From Heterostelium multicystogenum (lineage: Eukaryota; Evosea; Eumycetozoa; Acytosteliales; Acytosteliaceae): a stretch of DNA of 64,000 nucleotides. The notes under the pieces are model-generated. The model was not told the origin of the DNA and searched no databases. It saw nothing but the letters and a program-made list of their open reading frames with translations. This document shows positions 12,030 through 23,212 of this stretch, one piece after another (the first letter of the stretch is position 1; each line of letters starts with the position of its first letter). The stretch is taken from NCBI GenBank assembly GCA_003667245.1, contig RCNN01000049.1:62001-126000 (forward strand). The letters run 5' to 3'. Both the position numbers and the translations under genes were made by a program.

Positions 12030-13700
12030 CACCCAACTTCATTTCTTTGTCGGTTGAATAGTTCTGTGGTGAAAAGTTTTGTATCTGTCAGGAGTTAAGA
12101 CAAAATAGAGATCAACATTGATGTTTCCAAGTTGATTGATTATATTTGTCAATTCACTCACTGGAGGGTGTCGGTCATCCACTGAGACTTGGAACAAAAA
12201 ATTTTTTAATATAGTGAAGTTCCTCCTTTTAAGATCTCATCGTGAAAAATTCTTTCAAAGAATGCCCCACCTATAGGAGAATAAAGAAATTCTGGGACAT
12301 TGAGATTTTGGATTACTTCTTCTTTTTCTAATTAAGAAAGTGATATCAGTGACCTTTTGAGCAACATACTTGGAGCGAATCGGAGTATTGGTTGACTATT
12401 TTCAGGGATGATATGAATTAAATGGTCTTTAACTTCATTTCCAATATTATCAACCCCAAACTTTTGGATTAATAGCTCCTATGTATGTATCAAGATTATA
12501 TTGGAGTTCTATATCATTTGCTCTCTCCAGAACAAATCTTGGAATTCCTCCCCATTTAAAATATGCCTCATCCATCATTTCCTGGAAATTTAAGTTTAAT
12601 ATATTTTTTGGATTCAAAACTTATTAAAAACTACATACTTGAGTAATATTTGGATAAAGTAAGAGTCTCACTTTGTCTAGCTCATCTTTTTCCCATGGTG
12701 GCATATATAACCCATGTTGCATGTACATTTTTTGAGGAATTGTTTGTAGATTTCGGGTTTTGGATAAGAAACATGATTGTCTTGGCTGCAACATTTGGAA
12801 CGCTAAGATGGTCCACTAGGAAGAATGTACTCTCGCAATCAACTTGATCAAATATTCTATCGGATCGAAAGACACGTGGTTAACCATTGATATATGTATA
12901 CAAATAGAATGCTGGTGGACTGTCGATGGTGTGGGTAGAGTGAAGGACTATATTTCCTTTTTTCTGAGCAATGATCCACATGAGATAGTATAAATACATC
13001 GTTTTACCAATGCCAGGGGTTCCTATGATAACAAATGAACCAAATGATTCATTTATTGATGATGCTATATTTGGAAAGTTTCCAGGGTATCGATCAAAAA
13101 GATTTAAAAAATACGATCTGTAGTCTTTTTTGTAACAATCTCGGACATAGAATGAAGATTTCTCTACATTGTTTCCAAGAAAGTGAGTTCCATTTGGGAG
13201 TCGAATAGTACCATCTGGTGCAAGGATGGCTTTTTGAAGATTCTTCCAGAATTCATCTGAAAAAATTAATAAACTGGTGCATAGAATTGGTTTGAATACT
13301 TACATTCAGAAGAAATATAAAATTCTTGATATATTTTTGTCAAAAGAAATCAGAAAGTAGTAAATAAGAGAAAATAATATTAGTAAAAAACAAGAGTATT
13401 AGGTGTTTATTTTAGTTACAGGAGGAAGCAAAAAAAGGTAAGGTGAATAAGAAAAATGAATTGTTAGTATTGAGTGTGACATTGGTTTGTGAAACTTACC
13501 AGATGGGTAAAATGTGGGTCTTGAAGGGCAAAAAGATTTAGAAGTTTGTATGCCCTCCAAGAGAGATACCAAGATCAGTTTAGGTCTTTGGTTCCTCTAA
13601 TACAGAGAAGATAATTACCAGTAATTTTACTAAGAATAATATCACGATCACCATCTGTAATCATTTTATCCAAATGGTCAAACTATATTCTGGTGTGGTA
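12030..13700 (-). pseudogene. CRN/RHS-like P-loop NTPase, decayed
   Basis: Read on the minus strand, this locus encodes the core of the Crinkler/retrotransposon-hot-spot-like NTPase family. In order it shows WKNLQKAILAPDG, then SFVIIGTPGIGKTMYLYYLM with a perfect Walker A (GTPGIGKT, 13000-13023), a Walker-B-like STFFLVDH, the family signature YFKWGGIPRFVLERA, SPIGGAFFERIFHDEILKGG and a C-terminal NVDLYFVLTPDRYKTFHHR. Likely introns include one with acceptor tttttcag near 13263 and one near 12580-12640. A possible upstream exon lies at 13510-13700. The frame is broken by several indels and also by in-frame stops, for example TAA after the Walker A exon and TGA in the upstream exon. That is more damage than a single-base overcall explains, so I call it a relic. 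Its function, if ever expressed, is unknown. Confidence 0.65.
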
Positions 13701-14284
13701 TCGTATGTGACCATTAAATGGTTTGAATAAGTTGATTTGTAATGGAATTGTTTTGTTGTGACATTGTAAAAATAAAGAATATGATAGTAACAAACTATTT
13801 CAAAAAGATAGATTGAGAAGAACAAATAAAATAAGAAAGGTTAACAAACAAATGAGACAAACATTAAAAATAACTAATAAATAACAAACTATAGATAAAT
13901 TGGAAAAAAATAATATAAACAAATAATTATACCAATGACTAATAAAATATTCTAATTAAATGAAAGTTTAATGAATGAATGAATTATTTGAAAATTGATA
14001 ATAAAAGAATAAGAAACCTTTTAATCCACTCGAATATGATGGTTTATAAATCGAAGATCCACTATTCATTTTGTTTTTCTTCTTTGGGATGAATGTTCAT
14101 TTCTCATAATTTGTTCTCTTTCCTATATTGTGATCTTGTGAATTATCCAGTGTGATTCACTTTGGTAACATTCATTTGATTCAATCTCTTTGTTTGTGAA
14201 TGTGTATTTAGATATCTTTCAGTATAATACAAATATATTGTTGGAGTTTGGTTTCCATATATATTACTCCCACCTTTTTTTTCA
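13701..14284. other. Intergenic AT-rich DNA
   Basis: No gene is supported. A minus-strand ATG at 14077 opens a short Ser/Tyr-rich frame (MNSGSSIYKPSYSSGLK) that could be a first exon of the CRN-like locus, but its donor would be the unusual gtttct. The rest is A/T-rich. Confidence 0.35.
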
Positions 14285-14657
14285 CCCTAAAACATGCTGA
14301 ACATAGACTAGAATGCTACTGCAAATCAACACTTTCAAAGAAGTTCGATGAAGTCACAGTGGTATCGAGTTTTGGAAACCCGACATATGAAACATACCAG
14401 AAGAATAAGCTGGAGTAAGACTCAAAAAAGTACTTGACAGAGAGAAGATTCCAATCAGAGAACATAGATATAAACACCGATTTTGTAAAAAAAAGAATAT
14501 AGTAGTAAGATAAAAGAACTTGATCAACATCAACCATCATCATCAACAACAACTACAAACAAGTACAGGTTTCAGTGTAGCCAACAAAACATTGTCTAAT
14601 AATGAGTTGAAATCCGGAACATCGAAATTCATGATTCTTGCAAAATCCTTTTTTTAA
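14285..14657 (+). CDS. Small unknown protein, frame-broken
   Basis: The reading frame from about 14300 encodes LECYCKSTLSKKFDEVTVVS and continues through YLTERRFQSENIDINTDFV. Removing one A from the A8 run near 14490 continues it as KKEYSSKIKELDQHQPSSS. Removing one A from the AAA near 14559 continues it to SVANKTLSNNELKSGTSKFM and a stop at 14655-14657. The residue mix is protein-like, not low-complexity, which is why I accept it. One in-frame TAA near 14414 and the lack of a clear start codon are unexplained. No family was recognised. It lies 160 bp upstream of EBP2 on the same strand. Confidence 0.45.
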
Positions 14658-14820
14658 ATTAAAATTAATAATTTTTTAATAAATTTTTAAAAACGAACGA
14701 ATTTCTTTTTAGTGTATTATTTTTTTTTATTTACTGTTGCTGATTATTATTATTATTATTAGTAGATTACTTTATATATTATCAAATTAGTAAAGTGGTA
14801 AATCGACAGTAATAAAAACA

Positions 14821-16644
14821 ATGCCAATTCCAAAAAATATGAAGAAACCTACCACTACTACCACTACTACAACTACTATCAGCAAGAAGGCTGCTCCAGC
14901 ACCAGCACCAGCACCAGCTGCAAAGCGTGGTAGAACTACTGCTGAACCACCAAAGAAGAGATCAAAGGCTGAAGATGAAGCTTTGAGAAACATGCTCCAA
15001 GATATCATCAGTGGTCAATACAATCCTGAGGATGAAGAGATTGAGGATGAAGACATCAGTGATGACGAAGAGTTTGACAATGCCAACATGGACTTTGATG
15101 ATGAAGGTGAAGAAGAAGAAGATATCGATGATGAAGAGGAAGAAGAAGACGAAGAAGAGGAAGAGGAAGAAGATGACGAAGACGATGAAGATTATGAAGA
15201 AGAGAGGAAGAAGAAGAAGAGATGGAAGATGATGAAAACGTCAGCCATGGTGTAGACCCTGACGCTGATATCGATGCAGATGAACTAGATGACCTCTATC
15301 AAGATGTATATGAAGAAGGTGAAGAAGAAGAAGAAGAGGAAGAAGAAGAAGAAGACGAAGATGGAGGAGTCAGTCGATGCACCAATCGCCATCCCAAAGA
15401 CTAAAATTAAGCAAAGATTTAAACATCACTGGTAAATCATTCCAAGGTTTCGCCAATGTCGCTGATATTTTGGCCGCTCAAAAGGCTGCTGGTAAACAAA
15501 AGCCAGCCGAAATGATCAGAGAATTGACAGAGGTAGACGAACTTGAGGTACCAAACTCAGATCTCAGTGAAGATGAAGAGAAAGAGGAACAAGAAGAGCA
15601 AGAGCAACCACAAACAAATAGACTACAACAAACACCATGTTAATGATAAAGTATGTTGAATTCATTCAAATAATAAGTAGGATAAGTGGCCACTTACTAA
15701 CCTTAACATCCCTAAGGCTGGACTTTTACAAAAATTACAAGATTTCAAGTTGATGGTTGGTGGAAAGGTTCCATGGGTACACACATTGGCTGTTACAACA
15801 AAGAAGCAATTGGAATGCCCAAATATTCATGACGATTTTGTAAGAGAGATGGCTTTGTAAGTAACTTTAGTAAATAGTGATCTGTAAGAATATTCATTAA
15901 TTCAATATGATGGTATCATCTTTAGTTATAAACAAACTTTGGATTCAGTAATGGTTTGTGAGAGTTTATGTAAAGACTATAAATTACCTGTTGAGAGAAA
16001 ACCAGATTACTATGCAGAGATGGTCAAGTCTGACCAACAGATGTTCAAGATCAAGAATAAATTGGCTGAGGACAAGAAGCGTATTGAGAAGGCTGATCTC
16101 ATTCGTCAAAAGAGACAGTTCAAGAAGATCGGAAAACAAGTACAAGTTCAAAAGCAACAAGAAAGACAAAAGGAGAAATCTTCACAACTCGAAGCCGTTA
16201 AGAAATGGAGAAAGAGTAAGTAGATGAACACCTGTTGTATTTAGAGTCATGAGTAATAGTTGCTGACATTTTAATTTGTAGATCGTGAGAAGGGTAATGT
16301 TTCAGAAGATTTTTCAATTGATTTGATCGATGAGGAAGCAAAGAAATCAGGTGGAAACAACAGCAATAAGAGAAAGAGAGATATGCCAACCAAGAGTAAA
16401 AAGCGTTTAGCCAAGGACGAGAAATACGGTTTTGGTGGAAAGAAAGAGACACGCCAAGTCCAACACCAGAGAGTCAACAGACTCTGGTACTTTCAGTGCC
16501 AAGAGAAACAACGCCGATTTGAGCAATCACTACAAAGAGAAAGCACAACAGAGAAAGGCTGCTGGTGGTTTCGGAAAGGCTGGTAAAGGTGGTGCCAAAT
16601 CCAGACCAGGTAAATCAAAGAGAACAACAGAAAATAAACAATAG
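14821..16644 (+). CDS. ebp2: rRNA-processing protein EBP2
   Basis: EBP2 (EBNA1BP2) is a nucleolar factor needed for pre-27S rRNA processing and 60S subunit assembly. The N-terminus has Thr and Ala-Pro runs, a basic patch and a very long Glu/Asp tract. The conserved core reads GKVPWVHTLAVTTKKQLECP, NIHDDFVREMAF, YKQTLDSV and KKIGKQVQVQKQQERQKEKS. The C-terminus is basic and Gly-rich (GFGKAGKGGAKSRPGKSKRT), as in the family. Introns are 15651-15716, 15857-15925 and 16216-16281, all in phase. Indels in the acidic tract, near 15370, 15405, 15608 and at 16440 split the frame; removing one base at 16440 restores GKKRHAKSNT. The ATG at 14821 follows an A-rich leader. Confidence 0.88.
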
Positions 16645-16864
16645 TAATAATAATAATATAAATTAAATAAATAACTTTACATATTATAAAATATCCCATA
16701 TCGTCCCACCTGACTTGAGAATGTGTCTGTACTCTGATGGACCACTCGAGTCCTATTTTTGGTAAAAAATTCATTTTTGATTGCAAAATCAAAAACAAAC
16801 TAATAATCAGATGACACAAACCTTCTAATCATTCAGATCTATATTCATTATATCTTTGTTAGTT

Positions 16865-19800
16865 ATGATTAGATTAACTAATAGATCGATTGGTAGTGGC
16901 GGTAGTATAAGTAGTGGCTTAAACTACTTTTGCAGAAACTACAACTACCTTTTTCGATCGTTTTCAGCCTCAAGGTGTCCGATAAACAATGATGCTCTGA
17001 AATCATCATATGATCCTGTAACTATAGAAGACATTTACCACTAATTAGGTTCGCTGATTGCTGATTGTTCTTGCTGTTGAATATGACTACTCGACTTGTA
17101 CAGGTAATAGTTGAATCAGACAAGTATAAATGGTGGGAGGAGAATGGATTGTTTAAACCAAGGAAATCAACCATTAGAAAGAATGTCGGTGATAGCCAGT
17201 CTGATAAATATTCGATGGTATTGCCACCTCCAAATGTTACTGGTTCTTTACATATTGGTCATGCTCTTACCACCACGATCGAAGATGCTTTGGTGCGTTT
17301 CAAAAGAATGTCTGGCTATGAAACACTCTGGATTCCCGGTTTGGATCACAGTGGAATTGCCACGCAAGTCGTCGTTGAGAAGGAGTTGAAGGCTAAACAG
17401 AATATAACAAGACATCAACTGGGTAGAGAGCAATTCTTGGCGGAGGTTCACAAGTGGACGGACCACTACTCACAGAATATCAATAATCAACTTCGAAAGA
17501 CTGGTGCGTCACTTGATTGGAGTAGATCGGTATTCACACTCGACAAAAAGCGTTCTGAAGCAGTCGAGACTGCATTCCTACATTTTTATCGATCGGGTTT
17601 GGTGTATCGTGCCACTCGTTTAGTCAACTGGTGCCCTGAGCTGAGAAGCGTTATCTCTGACATTGAAGTTGACCACGAGTCATTTGATAAGCCACGACAC
17701 TACAAGATCAAATCACGTGCAAGATCCTATGAGTTTGGTGTTATACACGATATTGCTTATCGTGTTGATGGTAGCGAAGAGTCTCTTGTTGTCAGTACAA
17801 CAAGACCAGAGACTATTTTTGGTGACACAGCAATTGCTGTACATCCCGAAGACCAGAGATACCAACACCTTCGTGGAAAGCATGTAGTTCATCCATTCAC
17901 AGGTAAATTGTTACCGATAGTATTCGATTCAATATTGGTTGATCCTACACTAGGATCTGGTGCAGTCAAGGTGACACCGGCACATGATTTCAACGACTAT
18001 GAGTGTGGAAAGCGAAAATCATCTACCATCGGTTAACATCATGAATGAAGATGGTAAACTAAATCACAATGTTCCAGCTGAGTTTCAAGGAGTAGACAGA
18101 CTCGATGCACGTGAACTAGTTATAAAGAAGCTAAAGGAGATGAATTTATATCTTGTAAAGAAACCACATCCAACAACCTTATCGATTTGCTCAAGAACTG
18201 GTGATATTATTGAACCAGTACTACGTCCTCAGTGGTATGTCAATTGTCAGCAGCTTGGCAAACAAGCATTGGAATTGGTAGAGTCTGGACAAATTCAGAT
18301 TGTTCCACCTCAATACAAAGACAATTGGTCTAGATGGTTATCAAATATTCAGGATTGGTGCATCTCACGTCAACTTTGGTGGGGACATCCAATTCCAGCA
18401 TATAAAGTCAAGTTGAATAATCAGCCTTCTAGTGCTGGTATTGAAGAACAAGAGAAATGGGTAGTTGGTGAATCACTTGAGATTGCCATCGAGTCCGCAA
18501 TGAAAGAATATAACCTAGAAAAAGACACATTTACTTTGGAAAGGGATGAAGATGTACTTGATACATGGTTTTTCTTCTGGTTTATTCCCTATTTCAGCAC
18601 TTGGATGGCCAGATAAGCATGCAGATGAAGATTTGGCAAGATTTTATCCACTGGACGTTATGGAAACAGGATCAGATATTCTATTCTTTTGGGTTGCTCG
18701 TATGGTTATGATGTGTACTTCGTTGACTGGAGTTGCTCCATTCAAGACAATCTTGTTGCATCCATTGATTCGTGACTCACAGGGTCGCAAGATGTCAAAG
18801 AGTCTTGGTAATGTCATTGATCCACTTCATGTCATCAATGGAGTATCACTAGACCTCTTGAAAGAAGGTGTCATCAATTCAAATCTTAGTGAGAATGAAA
18901 AGAACACTGCAGTCAAAGGATTGACCAAGGAGTTTCCTCAAGGAATCCCAAAGTGCGGTACCGATTCTCTCAGAATTGCACTAAGCCAATTCCCTATCTC
19001 AGGAAAAGATATCAACCTTGACATGTCAAGAATTATTGGACAACGTTTATTTTGTAACAAGATTTGGAATGCCTCAAAACTTGTGCTAATGTATACAGAC
19101 ATGGAATCAAAGAAGCCATTCATCTATCAACAGCACAAATCAGAAAAGCTACCTTTCAAACAAGAATCAATTTCTATCATTGATTTATGGATATTGAAGA
19201 AGCTCTCCTCTTTTGGTTCAACTTGTCAAAGAATCTTTTGAAAGCCACAACCTGGCACAAGCATCACATGCGATGTATTCATTCTTCCAATACGAATTTT
19301 GTGACTTTTTATCTTGAAATGTCCAAGCTTGCACTCAATCGAAAAGAACGAAGACCTAACAATATCGACACACCACTCGTTATGCTCAACACCCTCGAAT
19401 GTTTCCTCAGAACTACTTCATCCATTCATGCCATATCTCACAGAAGATATATGGCAACGTTTACCCAGACCTGACACTGATCAAATTTCAATTATGATCG
19501 CTGACTATCCACTACCAACACATCCACATCACCAACATCTTTCATCCACAAACATTGAATCAATTGTTAATGTAAGTAGGAACTTGTATTGCGGGTTATA
19601 TTACTATTAGTTTACTAACTATAAACAAACAAACCATCAGCTAATTCAAAATACAATTCATTCAACTCGCTCTATAAGAACATCACATAATATTACCAAT
19701 CAAATTAAAATCAATCTAACTGTACAAATTCAAACAACAAACGATGATTCTGTTAGCATTTTGTCATCGTTTAAACAGTTGGAAGAAGAAGTTTCAAAGT

Positions 19801-20126
19801 TGTTGAATTGTAGTCTGAATGTAACAACCAACGTAGATGCAATTACACCAGATGGAAACAATTTAATGATAAAACACATTATATCGGAGGAATGTACACT
19901 GTGGATTCAGTATGAGAAACCAAAGACCGAGGCACAGGACCTAACAGCATTACTCAACAAGAAAAACAAATTGGAAGACTCTATTCGTGATTTGGAAGAA
20001 TCAATCTCTAATCCTATGTTCAAACAAAGGGTACCCGAGGCAGTACAAAAATCTAAACTATCCAAACTGAACCAATGGAAAGAAGAATTAAGACAACTTG
20101 AAATAACTATTAAACAAAATTGTTGA
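16865..20126 (+). CDS. valS: Valyl-tRNA synthetase, probably mitochondrial
   Basis: This is a class Ia synthetase that charges tRNA-Val. The N-terminus (MIRLTNRSIGSGGSISSGLN onward) is Arg/Ser-rich without acids, like a mitochondrial presequence. Motifs in order: PPPNVTGSLHIGHAL (HIGH), GLDHSGIATQ, the editing-domain [33 protein letters not shown], and GRKMSKSLGNVIDP (KMSKS). The C-terminus has the ValRS coiled coil ending LSKLNQWKEELRQLEI. An intron lies at 19572-19640; another probably lies within 17044-17110 but its ends are not resolved. Extra bases at 18015-18018, 18569-18573, 19306-19310 and 19411-19412 break the frame; each removal restores conserved sequence. Its stop is 52 bp from the convergent RCC1 gene. 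The organellar location is inferred from the leader only. Confidence 0.87.
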
Positions 20127-20178
20127 TCAATAAAGAAAGAGCTTGTATTGGTTCCTTAATGCAATACAATCTTTGGGT

Positions 20179-21873
20179 TTATTCCAATTTCTCTGCGAGT
20201 GCAATACAAAAATGGACTCCGAGTGACAGATCAACCATTTGGTGATCCTCTGGGAAAGTGTAGAGTTTTGGTTCTTCGGTAACTGTGAAGAAAAGATTTC
20301 CAGATAGTTCACGATCTAACTTGAATGAACGATTTGGCCAAACAAATAGTTTGTTATTTGAGATTTGGCCATCCTTTGAAGTTTTTGGCTCTAGTATTAC
20401 TCCTGAATGAGTTGGACTTGTAGCTATCTTGATAATTTTATGTTCGTTGAATTCAGGGAACTCTATTTGTTTGGGTGTGAAATCGGTTGTGCTCCATTGA
20501 TAGAGTACACCATTGTTTGTAAGAGCAAGTGTTTGATTGTCACCAGCAACTATCTGAATGACAGGGCTATCATCTGGTATATTTATCTTGTTAATATTAC
20601 TTGTTGGATTCTCTGCCAATGATTCAATGCAATGTTGACTGAATGGTGTGTAATAAACATCTTCTTTTACTTCCTTCTTGAGCTCACCTCTACCCCATTG
20701 ATAAACATGTCCATTCTTGTCAACTGCAGCAGAGTGGAAAGCTCCACTTGTAAGAATCGATACTTCCAAATCAGATAATAGATCAGCATGTGTTGGGATG
20801 ACAATAAGTTTGTCTTGAATAGAGTTGGAAACTGCCAACTGACCTTCGGTAGTACGTCCACATGAGAGTACCATTCCTTTGTCAGTAAGGAAATGAGTAT
20901 GATAGAAACCACTTGAAATCTGAACAATATTGAATGTAGATAGTGATTGTATCAGGGAAGGTGTCTGAATGTTGTAAATGCCTCCAATACCCATCTGACC
21001 ATGATTGTTATTTCCCCATGTGTATATATGATTCAAGCCAGACTTTGGTTCTTTTGTAAGTGCAAATGAATTCCAACCACCGATTGCAACATCCAAGACA
21101 CTATTCTTTGGGAAGGAATTCTTCACAGAGAATGGACAACTCTCAATAAAATTAGGGAATATACTTGTATTCGATCCATATTTATGTCCAATTTGAAAAT
21201 GAAAGTTTGCTCCCCAAGTCAACATATCATAATCATCTAGAAGAAGTAAGATATTAATATGATACTATGATATCTATAATCAATATACACACTTGTCAAT
21301 ATTGCACTATGTAAAAGCGATGAATGTAATGAGTTTACAGATTGATTCGCCAATGTTTCTACAAATGTAAAATTGGTTTCAGATTTACAATCAGACAGAC
21401 CAAGTTGACCTTGATTATTATTTCCTATTGAATATACAGCGGTTGGTTTGAAGTTTACATTACTATTACTATTGTTGTTGTTGTTATTTTTGATAGCATT
21501 TCTATTTAGTGCAGTTTGTAAAGGAGGTGGTGGTTTGCTCCATCTAAATCCCTGTTGTTTTAAAGTCAAAGGTAAGTATGATTCCTGAGATTCATCAACT
21601 CCACCACTATAGTGGAAGAACATTAATAATAATACATACAGTAGTCAATTTAGATTTAGATGATTTCAAAGTATTACTTAAGCTTTCAACTTTTACAGTG
21701 GGGTCGTCTTCTACCTCAGGACCAAACCACTTCTTGAAAAACGATAAAAAATATCTTTTACTCTGACAGCTACTGGTGAGAGTGTTACTGTTTACCAGAC
21801 AGCCACTATAGCTATAGAGGTTGGTTGTACTTTTATTTATATGATTATAAACATAATTATTGATTCTTAACAT
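20179..21873 (-). CDS. RCC1-repeat (beta-propeller) protein
   Basis: Three exons (21873-21640, 21584-21293, 21236-20179) join in phase to about 527 residues with no frameshift. RCC1 repeats are clear: YSIGNNNQGQLGL, LTWGANFHFQIG, IYTWGNNNHGQMGIGG, SCGRTTEGQLA, VYQWGRGE and LYQWSTTD, each followed by a conserved Gly-x-x-H/N-T/S-x-x-L step such as SSGFYHTHFLTDKG. The first 50 residues are basic and hydroxylated with few acids, and look like a mitochondrial presequence, so an RCC1L-like organellar protein is possible. RCC1 propellers bind small GTPases, chromatin or membranes; the partner cannot be told from sequence. The family call is firm, the location is inference. Confidence 0.85.
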
Positions 21874-21982
21874 TTTTGCAAATGATCATCATCAGTAAAA
21901 GTCATCTTGATTTGGTTCGAAAAAAGAGAATTTATTTATTTTACACAATCCTTTGCGGGGAATTATATTTAGCATATTCCAA

Positions 21983-23076
21983 TTAATATGTTGTCGTGCT
22001 AGTTGTTGTTGATGTTGTTGATGTCGTCAATAGATTACCACCGGTCGTTAATATATGACCTGCCGTTGTACTGAGTGAACCTATAGTAGTCATGCTTTTA
22101 CCAGTGAGAGTGCCAATGGTTGTTATAATATCATTCTTTATTATTTCACCACCTGTACTTGAAACACCACCACCTGTTGTCGTTGATGATGTTGTAATCA
22201 TACCATTGCCAGTAGTTGTTGAAGAATGTCCTGTAGGTAAATTGGTTGTTGATGTTGTACCTGTTGTTGATGTTGTTGATGTTGTTGATGTTGTTGATGT
22301 TGTTGATGTTGTTCCTGTTGTTGATGTTGTTCCTGTTGTTGATGTTGTTGATGTTGTTGATGTTGTTGATGTTGTTGATGTTGTTGATGTTGTTCCTGTT
22401 GTTCCTGTAGTTGGTGAAATAGTAGTAGTTGTGGGTACACCTGTCGTAGTTGAAGTTGTTGATGGTACTCCGCCCCCGATAGGACAGGCCAAATAGCTTG
22501 AGATATCAATGAAAAGCCTACAATTATCATTATCGTTAATTTGCACTTTAAAATCGTCATTCGAGCATCTAAACCTGATTGTAGTGGAAATATGGATTTG
22601 GCCTTGACATATATCTCCATTTGAATATGTAATTTGTGCTCCTAATGTACCATCATCTATGAATGAAATGAAATCGTTAGTTCTCATGAAGTAAGAACCA
22701 ATACTTCCAACATCATACCTAATGCGTACCACTGTTCACTCTGGGTGAAAGATCCCAAATTATGGACTGTAGGGTATCTACATACCTGAGACCCACTTAT
22801 AGCATAACTACATTGCCTGTTGGGAAGGCAAAAGTTGAAGCTGACATTGCTGCTGCCTACTGGATATGTATAATACTCAAAGGATACTCTATTTGATCGA
22901 ATACAAAGCTGTTAGTAAGGTAGAAGATGTTTATCGCTAAATTGTAGAGTCACATGCAATGGAGAGAAATCATAGATTTGATCGTTGTACCTAAACGAAC
23001 ACACACTTTGAGCACCAATCAATGTTAAAAATGATAGCACACAACACAACAACAGCAAAACTGATATCAGTTTCAT
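21983..23076 (-). CDS. Secreted MRH-domain protein with Thr-rich tail
   Basis: The ATG at 23076 starts a strong signal peptide (MKLISVLLLLCCVLSFLTLI). It is followed by a Cys-containing domain that matches the mannose-6-phosphate receptor homology fold: CSF...YDFSPLHV, later ITYSNGDICQGQIHISTTIR and a closing FIDISSYLACP. The C-terminal half (from about 22480 down) is almost pure Thr/Ser, dominated by TTSTTSTTGTT, probably heavily O-glycosylated. The N-terminal half is split by an in-frame TAA and a frame change around 22735-22910; an intron there is possible. No membrane anchor is visible. MRH domains bind mannose-type N-glycans, so a lectin-like role outside the cell or in endosomes is plausible. 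It lies next to other surface or matrix genes. Confidence 0.68.
22020..22440 (-). repeat. (TTGTTGATG)n Thr/Ser-coding minisatellite
   Basis: This is an imperfect 9-12 bp repeat of ttgttgatg and ttgttcctg units. It encodes the TST/TGT tail of the MRH protein on the minus strand and is densest at 22240-22420. It is a likely length-variable site. Confidence 0.8.
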
Positions 23077-23212
23077 AATTGTATGTATGTATGTTTGATA
23101 TTGAATATCTATATAGATTTAATGGTTTTATTTATGTATTTGTAATGTTAACCATAATATAATACTAATATAATGTAGTTTATTAAATACTCTTGCAAGA
23201 GTATTTACGGAT

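Noticed and set aside
12650..12847. 65-codon plus-strand frame
   Set aside because: It is antisense to the CRN-like coding blocks, which have far better family support.
22092..22496. Plus-strand Val/Asp repeat frame
   Set aside because: It is the antisense of the Thr/Ser repeat of the MRH gene; composition comes only from the repeat.
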